Positions 1 to 11,000 of a stretch of DNA of 64,000 nt are shown here, in pieces. The DNA is from Dicaeum eximium. Its lineage: Eukaryota; Chordata; Aves; Passeriformes; Dicaeidae. The position numbers and the translations under genes are program-made. The notes beneath the pieces are model-generated. The model saw only the letters and a list, made by a program, of their open reading frames with translations, did no database searches and was not told where the DNA came from. The stretch is from contig VWZP01001408.1 of the NCBI GenBank assembly GCA_013396995.1, positions 1,562,696 to 1,626,695 of the forward strand, given 5' to 3'. Numbering within the stretch: position 1 is the stretch's first letter; each line of letters opens with the position of its first letter.

Positions 1-1082
1 TTTGGCATGAACTTTCCATCTGAAATTTCATCCTTACCCGGACTAAAATTATTGCCAGTGGAAGCTGCCTTGGGGATATTTTAGTTCTCTGTACTGTGTT
101 TTGGGGTTTTGTTTGGTTGTTGTTCTTTGGGGTGCTTTTTAAGTAAAAGAAATGCAGCATGAAGTCAGAATACTATAGTGCTTCTGATATTTCCATGAAG
201 AGTTTATCTCTGCACTTTGTTCATCAGTTCTGGTGGAGTCATTGACCAAAAGTGAACCCAAAGTTGGGACACCGGTTCTGATGCAGTGGCTGCACCAGCA
301 CTTTGTTTATCCTGGCAAAAGCAGTTCCCTTTCCTGGCCACCTGCTCTGAGCTGCTGCTGTGCCAGGGTCCACCAGAAAATTAACAATTTGATTAAAAAA
401 TTGTATTTTGAAACTTTATGGCTTTATTTAGAACAGAATGAGAATACATCTGTGCGCAAATATTCGCAGTTCTAAATGTGAATCCAAAGGAAACTGGTGT
501 AAAACCTGTAAGTTTCATGGGATATGCTCAGCTGCCCAACTGGGCTGGGGCCAATGAGAAAAAGCCTGAGTGGTAAACTCTTAAAAAAACAAAAGTCCTG
601 GTACATTTTGCTTAACCCATTTTCCCATTGCCTTGTTCTGACCTTGAGAAAAGTTTTTGAACAGTGGAAATACTGTTCCTGTAAAATTAGCATGTGTCAA
701 TGAAGAAATAACAAAAAACTTTTAAAACTCAGCCAGCTGAGAAAATTACTTCATGCCGTAAACATTTTCACAAAGAAACCTTTGGATCTCTTTTGGGTCA
801 TTACTTGGTAAACAGCATCAAACGGAGTCATTCAAATAAAAAAAAAAATACTGCCTGAAAGGGGCACACAGAGCAACAGTACTCTCTAAAGCTTTTAAAC
901 AGCAGTGGCTGGGAAAAAAATCCCACTTAAGCATCTCAACAAGGGGTGTGTTACACAAGTCCTAAAGTCTATTTGATGAATTCATAAATTCATACTGTCT
1001 TTGCTTTAATTCAAAACAGAAGTAATTTTGCTTGAAGGTGGAGAAATTTTCTTTGGAGGACTATATGGTATTTTTCACATAT
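1..1082. other. Upstream DNA, no gene recognised
   Basis: AT-rich sequence. Short open frames at 233-475 and 472-693 look like chance. No promoter or RNA gene seen. Confidence 0.6.
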
Positions 1083-1255
1083 ATCATAGGATTTCTGAAG
1101 TCGAAAGGAACCATGAAGGCTCATTGAGTCCACCTCTCTGCTCCTGGCAGGACTACCTAAAATTAAATCCAATGGCTAAGAGTATCATCCATATATAAAT
1201 GTATCTAGGTAACTATACTCAAATACCTAGTAACAGTGTGGGAGCCCTCCAACTT
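1083..1255 (-). mobile_element. Degraded CR1 LINE fragment, reverse orientation
   Basis: ATCATAGGATTTCTGAAGTC..AAAGGAACC..GGCTCATTGAGTCCA is the reverse complement of the CR1 3' end (AGAATC, GGACCTT and GAGTCCAAC motifs). It is followed by a CTCCTGGCAGGA segment seen in several CR1 subfamilies. It is diverged and the far boundary is approximate. Confidence 0.65.
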
Positions 1256-4200
1256 GTTAACAGCATGAAATCCATGGACAAAAATTAATGTCATGAGCTA
1301 TTCCCTTTTATTTAAAATAGCATGTTGATTGGAACATCCTTGCCATATCACAGCAGTTTTGGAAGAAGTAAAATTTCAGGCATGTTTAGGGGTTAGGGTT
1401 AAACCCATTTTTAAAATTACTATAGCAGAAATATAATACAGTTTAATTTTTTTTTTTAAAGGGAAGTACCAAAACTAAATCATCTTGATCCATCAGCTAT
1501 TAGAATTTAATCGTTCACTAGTCTGCCATCATCTCCTTTCTGTTAATAGTTGTTTCTAGGATGTTTGATAGTGAATTTTTACAGATAACTTCATTCAGCA
1601 GAGCAGCCTCCCCGCAAAGTTGCTTTGTTGCTTGAGTGATTGCTCTGGAATTTCAGTGCCTGAATGTGGGGAGTTCTGCCTGGCAGCATATGCAGCTATG
1701 CTGATGGATTTTAGTCATCAAGATACAGCTGGGTTGGGGCTATGTGGTGAAGAGGGTTAAGCTTGTAAAAAAAGCATAACAATGTGCTTACACAATAGTA
1801 GTCAAATAGCACTCACTGGAAACTCTGGAGGCATTAAGAACTATAAACTGTTGGAAGTCACAGTTGCATCTCTCCACAGCAAAGCCCCAGCAGTCTCTTG
1901 GTAAAGATTTTACTTTGCCAGTATCTCTGTTGCCTTCCTTCAACAGCTAGTTCCTCAGGAGAGACAAATAATTTTACCTTGCTTCAATATTTTTACAATT
2001 CCTATGCTGCATTTCCTTGGCAGGGTTGGATACGCTGCTGACTTGTAACTGTAACCCTCACTGAGTCCCTGCCATTCTTCCACATGGCTTTGCACCATCT
2101 GTACTGCTGGCTCCATGTCCTGAAGTCAGTAGAAGTTCATAGTATTGGACAAGTTGGGGCAGAGCTTCGGGATCTATAGGGAAAGCATGGAAAGCACAAG
2201 GGCCAAGAGAAGACTTATCAATGTAAAATCAAGGAGGAAATACTCTCACCATTTTTATCAGTGGAAATCCTGTTTTAAACAGCCAAAATTGGTGTGATGG
2301 AAAAAACAAAATAAAAATCTGCTCTGCAGTCTGCTGTGTGGAGAGGAGTCATGTTGACCGAGGGCAGAAATTGCAGAATAGGCCAGTGGAAGAACCTGGT
2401 AGACATTCCCTCCTCCAAAATCTTATTTGGAGAGCTTTATTGTGGTGGCATGTTTTGCTCAGTTTTTGGGTTTTTTTCTTGGTTTAGATTTTAACTGGAC
2501 CTCCTCAGAATAACTTGCAGTGTCATCCACACCTGTGAAGTGATCAAAAGAAGTGTTAGAAAATAGAGTAAAACTAGCACCACTATCACTCTGTCATAGG
2601 TTCTTATAACTTTAGGTGTTATTGGACCTGGCCACAAGTGTTGCCAATTACTGCTAGTAATTTCTGTTGGGTGCAGGTGACAAAACTTATCTGAATGGTT
2701 GCCAAAAGCTATTCATGGGAAGAAGCACCCAGGAGTAATTTAATCTGTGTCATCTCATCTGCAGAAGGCTCTGCAATCTCTGTGAGGCTGCTGACATGCA
2801 GCCAGTGCAAACAGTGCAAAAACAAAAGGAAAAAGCGTGCTAATAAAGACAATACAAGGTGTGAAACATCTTAGTGAGCCAGTCCCAATTTCCTACTTGC
2901 CCAGATGTGTACCATGAGACCAGCACAGCACATGGCCCAAGAATTGAACAGTGAGGAATTAAACTTTCTCTTACTGAGCTGAGCTACCACCTGCACAAGG
3001 AAAGTGCTGTGGAATAACTCAGGGATCAGTTGAGATATGCCACTGTGTTTCTTTATTTCTTTTAATCCTCAAGAGGACGGTAAATGCCATTGTTCCATAG
3101 CTTCTTCCTAGGAGAAACTCCTGGAAAGAAAGGTTGAGAGAGAATGTTTGTGTGGTATTTTTTTATTAACCTTTACTTTCAAGCTTCATAATATTTAGGA
3201 GGATGGAGTAATTCCCACACATACAGCTGTGAGCAGTTATGGGATACCACTGAGCAGTTTGTTTAAATCCTGGCAGAAGTGATTCCCTCAGAAAAAAAAA
3301 AAAAGGCAGATTACCCAAATAAATAGGAAGATTTCCAAACTGCCTTGCATTGTTCTCTAATGTAAGTGTGGAGATTTTGCAGCCCATGTCCAGGAGGGAG
3401 TGAATCTGGTGTGTATTATTGTTTGGCTGCTGCTGCCCACTTGCAAAGCCCTTTTAGTCAGAGAAGTATTTCCCAGACAGTTTATGTGAGTGAAGATGCA
3501 AGTGGAGGCTCTATCTGTATTTCTGTTTGAGGCTACTGGTTTTGTTGGTCTGGGGGAGTTTTTTATTAACAGTGCAATTTGAACAGCAATTCAAATTAGA
3601 GACACTTTGAAAAGTATTGGGCATTTTCCAATTTGTTGTTTTTGCCTTTATGTTGGGCTGAAACAACCAAACATTGTCTCAGGTTTTAAATACTTCAAGT
3701 TGTATGGCTCCCTCCAAAAAGAACCAGAAGTAACAAAAGTGTCAAGAAAATACCCGTTCTGACCCCATTTTCAGATGAAGGGTATACATCTGTATGCAAA
3801 CATGTTTAAGTTCAGTGTTACAAGGTTACAGCACACTGCAATATACAAAATTGACATTGCACACGTTTTGTGGCTTTCTCTTTGTTGTCAATGGGAATGG
3901 CTGTTTTGTTGGCTTGTGGGCAAATTAAAGATTACCAATTAGTGAGAAATGTTTGGGCATTTATGGATGGGCCTGCAGTGCCATAAGGAGGCTCTCCCTC
4001 CTGTCCCACTGCCGCAGAGTTACATTCTCCCTTGAAGTCAGATTTGAGAACTGCTTGAGGTGGAAGCTGCCTGTGATTTTTGTTTTGTACTAGATGTGGT
4101 TTTCAAGTTCAAAAAAAAAGATTTTTTTTTTCTCTTTAATGACTGCCTTTTTTTAACCCTTTTACTGTGTGTTTCAAATGGGAAGTGTCTGGAGCTCAGC

Positions 4201-6499
4201 AAGAGTGGCACTTACTCCTGGGAGGATGGGGAAAGTTAAAAGTAGAAACAGCTGATGGGGCAGGATGGCTCTGCAGAGAAAGCGGGAGGAAGAGAAATAG
4301 GAACATCTGTTAAAGCTATACCAGTGACTATTTTAGCTAAATCCAGCTTGCAGTTCCTTTTTAATTGCTAATTCTTCAGTAGGTGTCACTGCTATCAGTG
4401 ACAAACACAACCTAGACCTTGGGAGTATCATTAATGGCAGCTCCTTTTTTGTTATGTTTTGTTGAAATTATCCCAGTCTTCACTAAATGCACAAACGTGC
4501 ACCAGAAATTAAATTGATATGTGAAAGATCTGGAAGATCTGATTTATTGTTACAATTCCCCATTCTTTTCTCACTGATGTTCCTTTTCAGTGAGAAAATA
4601 TTTCAGCCAGAGGACTGCCAGTAGCTGTAGTGTTGTCTACACCACCTCAGTTTCAGTCAGTACCTGCCATGAACATCCCAGCCCTACTGGCTTTTGTGCA
4701 GATTCCCACTGTCACAGAGTGGAGTCCAGGGGTTCATTCAAGACACTCAGATTTATCTCAATCCAATACAGTTCTTTTCTCTGCCCCACAGTGGGCTTGT
4801 CAGATTTACAATAGCAGAACAACTTGGGAAGCATCATTATTTAAGGAAACCTAAGAATGGTCTCCTTTCATTAAGTTTTTTCTCTTTAATTTCTTGTGTG
4901 CCTACCTCCCAGCTTTGAGAGGGAAAGAATTTCCAGAGAATTAGGTTTGGTTTGTATCTCCTTGGGGCAGATGATTAATAAAAGCAGCCTGACTTTCTTA
5001 GCAGTACTGGCTTGCTGCCTCAGTCAGTGGGGTATATTGCTGTCCACCCCTAAGAAAGTTCTTACTTTTCCTTGGAAAGATCTTGCCCAGACTAACTGGA
5101 ATAAATGTTGAGTGAATGAATTCATGTAGTGATGCAAGAAATGCTTTCCTGTAATCCAAACAGGCATCTGAATGACCTTCATCCTGCATTTTGTAATTAA
5201 GTCCATAAGCAGTGATGTTTAGAAAAGGGCAGTGATTGGGGTTTTTTTCTCTCTATATATGTCAGCAACTGAGAGAGATGAGTGGAAAGCATGGAGTGCA
5301 TTATAGGCTTGACTAAACATTTTGTGTTCTGGGAAGACTTAATAATTTAGCAGCAGATACTGGAGCAGTTGATAGGAAATATCTACAAAACCACTAGGTA
5401 TGAAATGACTTGGACCATTAAAAAGGAACTGAGCTAAGGGATGACTTTTGATGTTGTGAAACAGAAATAAACTTGGACTCTGAATCAAAGCAGATAATTT
5501 CTGCCTTTGTTTATATGATGTTGTATCTTTTAGATAAATTAAAATAAGCAAGGCTAAGTGAGAGCAATATAAAAACATGCATTTTAAATTTTTCATCCAA
5601 CATTTATTTTAGCATAAATGCTAAAATTTTTTGAATTATTGCAGAGAAAATGATTTTGAACTCTTGTATACATGTATAGAAAAACATACACTGAATTATG
5701 GTTGCTATTTTCTACTTGGTTCATCTCTTGGCTTGTCCTGTTTGCATCATTTGTGGATTTTAACCCTGCACAGATGTGCTTTGTCATACTTGGGAGAGAA
5801 AAATATATTGACTTACTTTACAGTAAGTTATAAATTCCAATTTCCAGAGAAGGTCAGGGTTTTTCCCCCCTGGGAAAACAGACACAGCTGTAAATGAGTG
5901 AAATGTGATAAGTTTGAATTAATCTCACTTGCCCCCATTGTCATGCAGAATTGAGCTCATATTGCCCTTCTGTTAATGTAGATATATTTTAGATATCTGG
6001 TTTTAGTCAAGCCTTAGTCACTGCTCAAAGATATTTTGATTTTTCTTTAGTTATCAGATCAGGATTTTTAAAGTTGCCTATTCACTTTAGGTTTTATAAT
6101 GTGGATTTTCCAGGGAATTAGTAGCTCAAACCAAGGATATATTTCACGTATGCTAATTGGTCTTCCTCTAAGTGTTTTAAGAGCCTTCAGATTTGAATTT
6201 CAGAGCCTCACCTGTGCAGTTGGCAGCAATCAGTGCTCCAGTATTGCATGCCACTGGTAAAAATAGAGGGAAGATTATGGATACAACTTTAGTCTGGGTT
6301 AAACAGGCACAGCTGATTTTACAACACATTTCTTGTCTTTGTGTCAGGCTGTGCAATAAACAGCAGTGATTTCATATTTAGTAATTAATATGTCCTACAA
6401 GATGCTGTTTCTTGTACTACAGTTGAATTAGGAGGACCCAGTCCCAGTGTAAAAGTAGAAATGTTGAATGTTTTCTTTTTGTGACTGAGACGGGGGTGG
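1256..6499. other. Upstream DNA, no gene recognised
   Basis: AT-rich unique sequence with short A/T tracts (about 1446, 3292, 4110). A short telomere-like stretch lies at 1385-1406. It may contain an untranslated CALCRL exon, but I cannot place one by sequence alone. Confidence 0.55.
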
Positions 6500-6599
6500 T
6501 TTTTTGGTTGGGTTTTTTTTTGTTGTTGTTGTTGTTTTTTGTTTGTGTGTTTGGGGTTTTTTTGTTTTGTTTTGGGTTTTGTTTGTTTGTTTGTTTTTT
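6500..6599 (+). repeat. T/G-rich low-complexity tract
   Basis: About 100 bp almost purely T and G, including TTG and TTTG runs and several GGG/GGGG blocks. It creates spurious open frames on both strands. Confidence 0.9.
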
Positions 6600-7901
6600 A
6601 ATGAGCTTTTTGTACCATTATCTCTGCTGGCCAATGTACAGCCAATTGTTTGTCATCCCCCATTCTCTCATAGCACATCACTGCTGGATAAGAAAAACTT
6701 CCAAAGACAAGAGCAAGTGTGATGTGAGGGGGAATGTGGCTTGGCTCAGGACACAGGTTGGTGTGTGGTACAGCACCACAGCCCTCTGGGTTCTCTGGCA
6801 CTGGGGTCTCTGAGCTGGATCAGCTGGGTGAGGGACTTTGGGTATGCAAGGATTGTGTCTTAGATCACAGCGTGAGAGTTGGAGTGAATTCATCTGTACC
6901 AGGGAGATAAACTCATGCACGTTACTGCTTTTATTTTAGCTGAGAACAGCTTCATCAATGCTGCTGCAGTGGGATACTTGGATTTTTGAAATGTGGTTTA
7001 ATTGTAATAACTAAACTGAGTATGCACAGGTCTTTTTCATGATGCAATCAGAAGAAAAGCTCTTAGCTCAGTTCCAGGCTCAGCTTTGTGATCTTCTCAG
7101 GATACTTCAGGACAGTGAAATACTAAAAGACAAAACTCTTTGACATTTCCCTTCCTTTTGAGGCAGTTGTCACAGCAGGGTTACACTAGATAGATGGTCT
7201 ATGTGCTTCATAAATAATTGTGTATATTTTATGCTTTGGGTGAAGTTTTCTCTTTAAGCATCAATTCTAAGGGTCTGCAGTGTAAGGTGGTCTTAGCTGG
7301 CTTGGATTTTTGTGTTTCCTTCAAATGACAGATAAAGAAACTAAAGGTACTGCAGATACAGAAACTCTGTTACAGCTCACAGTGAATTCTTGCATTGCTG
7401 CTCTCATCCTTGCAAAGCTGGAAGTTCAGGATGAAGTTGCATCTTGCTAGATCAGTTACTCCAGAAATGGCAAAATTAAATATCAGGAGGTATGAGGAAA
7501 ACGGGAGCTAGGTGTGTTTGAAAGTCTGAGCGTATCTGAGGGAACCAAGCTGCAGTTTGCTGTGGTGTGCCAGAGGCAGGGGTGGCCCCAGTGCCATTGG
7601 AGCCTCGGGGCTGCTTGCTGTGGGGTTGGTGCCAGGGCACAAACCCTCTGAAGGTGTTGGCTGAGGCAGCAGTGCAGGAAAACCCTGCTGCTGGAGTTGA
7701 GTGCTGAGGAGCTGCGCCTGGTTCTGACACCACATTGAGCATCCCTGTGCATTTCACATGGCATCACTGTGTGGGAATAGAAACAGAGAGGACCTCCATC
7801 AATTTGTTTTAGTTCAGAAATAAAATATGAAAGTATTTTCTCAGGTTTGGCTTTCATTAATTGCTAATTTTTTTCCTTTCTTTTTTCTTTTTCTATTGCA
7901 G
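6600..7901. other. DNA just upstream of CALCRL coding exon 1
   Basis: Includes a GC-richer patch at about 7528-7760 with open frames on the minus strand and little CpG. It is not a CpG island. It ends in the polypyrimidine tract and AG (7900-7901) of the exon-1 acceptor, so at least its right part is intron within the 5' UTR. Confidence 0.6.
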
Positions 7902-8002
7902 TTTAATTTCATTCAGCTACAACAGAAGATTGACTGCACCAGATGCAAAAAATGACAAAAATCTGGATCACATTTTTGCTGCTCTTCTTACTGGTTACTA
8001 TG
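7902..8002 (+). CDS. CALCRL: CALCRL coding exon 1: end of 5' UTR, start codon, signal peptide
   Basis: A pyrimidine-rich acceptor ends in AG at 7900-7901 and a GTGAGT donor follows at 8003. Bases 7902-7942 are 5' UTR. An in-frame TGA at 7931-7933 precedes the first ATG at 7943. A second in-frame ATG lies at 7952 and has the better context (A at -3). I start at 7943 as the first ATG, giving 20 codons. The encoded piece is a short positive head followed by a Leu/Phe-rich stretch, a typical signal-peptide core that is completed in the next exon. Because an acceptor precedes it, at least one untranslated exon lies further upstream. Confidence 0.9.
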
Positions 8003-11000
8003 GTGAGTCTTATGAATTTTTAAAATCACTTCCAGTTTTAACAACCCTGTACAGAGTACCATAGAAATTATTAATATGGAAGCACAGAAAGAGCTCGTCT
8101 TGTGTTCAAATGTAGCTTCTGCACAGCAGCATCGTTATCTGTCTTCTGTTGTATGTTAAATTCCTTTGCTAAAGGAACAGAAATAGTTTTTACCTCTGCA
8201 GAATCTAGCAGAGGTAAAACTCTCTGCTGGCTCAGAGCAGTAACAGTGGACAAGTGACACAGAGGCAGTATCCTGCAGACCCCAGGAAGAGGAGGAGATA
8301 ACTAACTGAGATTCAGAGATACCCTCAGAAATTTTAATTTCATCCCTTGTGGTACACTATTTCAATCTGCAGCTTTGATTTTCTGTGAAGCTTAGTAGCT
8401 TCCCATAAAATATTTAATTGCTATTAAAAATGCATGTAAAAGGTTCAGGTCTTGGTCAAGATCAACTTTCCTAAGATTTTTTAATTTTTATAACTGTCAA
8501 AGTCTTGTCTTTTGGATAACATTCTCTATTCTGAGGGTTGACTTTATGGTTCACCAGATTACAGGGAAACCAAATAGTTCTGGACAAGCTAAATGCTTCA
8601 GTGCATAAAATATATGTTTTCTTTTTGTAAAGGATCATTTTGGGCCTGACTGAAATGTCTTTTAGGCTAAACTTTGATACGTTTCACAAAAGCTGTTCAT
8701 ATGCTTCTGACTGTCTCAGTGCTTTCTATGCATGTCACCATTTTTATTTACAAATCTTGCCAGTTGTTCCTACCCCACACTCATTCAAGAGACATTTATC
8801 AAGATTCAGTAGCAAGAATTGCTAAATTAACCAGAAAAACATAAAATCATATTATCAGTAGTAAGATCAGAAGATCACTCTGTTTCAGTAAAATAAGTAA
8901 ATTTAAAGTACAATATTTGAAAAGTTAATGTTGAAAAAGTTAATGTTGGAGCTTGTACGTGGTTTGCTAAATGGTTTTTTGTTTTTTTTCCTTTTAGTTC
9001 CTTGCCACTGCTACTCCAGCTGAGGGACAGCAGAACACCACAATGGACTTTGTCCAGCTGAGTGTTACACGGAATAAAATCATGACAGCACAGTATGAAT
9101 GCTACCAGAAGATTATGCAAGACCCTATTCACAAGAAAGAAGGTAGAGGTTGTTTTCTCATGAGGTTTTACTAATGCAAGTGGTCAACAGATATTATTAT
9201 AGTAATTCAGGGTCCTTTAGTTATATTAATTTCTTAGTTTGCTAGTGATTATTTTTCAGGTTGTAACAATATTTTCCCAATTTTTACTAAACATCACTTT
9301 GGGATGCATGAAATAATATGTTATACTATCTGCCCATAGCACCACTTCTGATATAACACAAAGCTTTTCTTTCTGATGAAATAAGGAAATGTTAATTTAA
9401 ATAGATATCTATATTAAAAATTCATGACTAATTAATCTTACCACCTTATTTCATTTCATGCTCTTATTACACCTCTGTCTGCCTGGTCACATCTGCCTTT
9501 AAAAATTGTAAGTATCTTAATCCACACAGTTTCCCTGCTCTGAGGGTTGTGCTGGTGTCATGACTGCTTTTCCTGATAAGTCACTCAGAGCTGGCCTCAG
9601 TGACTCCACCTGTTGCTGTTTTCACTTGGTAGCTTCTGGAAATACTGAGTGGCTTTTGAGGCAAGGAAAGGTGATTTGCAAAGAGATTTTTCTCTTCTGA
9701 AAGGATTCTTTGGAGGAGCTGAGTGCCTGGAGGTCAGAAATGGATACTAATATGGCAGTGTAAGCTTATGCCCACAGCCTAAGGGGGCCTCACAGCTTCA
9801 GGAGGATCTGCACAAACTGGAAAATCTTCAGATGAGGAGGAATCATAGTGTTTGGGAACTGCAGCCCTTGAGACGGGGACATTATTAAGTTTTTAAAAGA
9901 AAACTGAAGCGAGATAACAGAAACATCTTGAAATTGGTAGGGAGGCACAGAGTCATTCTGTGTGCCTTTTGGGAAAAAAGCTGTTTATAAGATGCCAGCT
10001 CATTCTCAAGGGAGGTTCATTTTAGATGTTGAAATGTGTGTGAGCAATGAGGCATTGGAACAAGAGGGAGGGACACTGGATTCCCTGTTCCTGGGGCACT
10101 TAGGGAAGTGTTTGTCCACAGTGGCCTCAGGCTCAGCCCAGCCTGAGGCACAGCAGCCGTGGCTTTCTCCTGGCTTCTGGGGACCACTGTGTTTTCTGTA
10201 AATGAGCAAACATATGTACAGGCTTGGTGTGCGTCCTAAATACAAAGAAATTCAGCAAAGCCATCTTTGAAAGCATGAGGCTCTTTGCTAAGGTACATTA
10301 TTGAGTATGAATCCCTTGTAGGGATTTTTGCCTACCATGTTCTAGATCTGAGGACTGCAAACTGTAGATGTAGGCCATTTCAAGGTGAATGAGAAAAGAT
10401 TTTGAAATGTGTTCAAAGAAATGTATGTATAAGGAACTACCTCTGTTAAGTGAAGTTTTAATCAACCACTGCTAAATCTTTTCTCTTTTTTTTTTTCCCC
10501 ATTGCTGCACACCTACCTTACCCACTCCTCCATTTTACTTTTGAAAGACTATTCTGAAGCAAGAGTTATTTTATTCCCAGGCCTCTCTCTGTTTGCAGGT
10601 CCTTACTGCAACAGGACCTGGGATGGCTGGCTGTGCTGGAGCGATGTTGCTGCTGGAACTGTGTCGGTGCAGCGTTGTCCTGACTACTTCCAGGATTTCA
10701 ACCCATCAGGTATGAGTGCATTGACTCCTAGGTCAATGCATTTCTCACTGAAATGACATTCTGGGGGCTTGATGTCTCTTGTTTGCCTCACTCAAGTCAT
10801 TAATGCTCCAGGATTTCAGAAACTCAAGACCCACTATTTGCATTTTCCTTTTATCACATAGAAAACGGACAAGTTACTTACTTTCTTTTCTGATCTGTGT
10901 CCCTGAGGGATTCTGTAGATTAGGGAGTAGGAATTTAAGTTAGATCACACTTTATTCCTTGTAAAGATGAGCTTTTCTGACAGACAAGCAGAAATATGAC

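Noticed and set aside
6428..6813. Lys/Thr-rich and Phe/Val-rich open frames on both strands
   Set aside because: Translations of a low-complexity T/G tract.
7528..7760. CpG-island promoter of CALCRL
   Set aside because: The patch is GC-richer but poor in CpG, and it lies just before a splice acceptor, so it is intronic and not a clear promoter.
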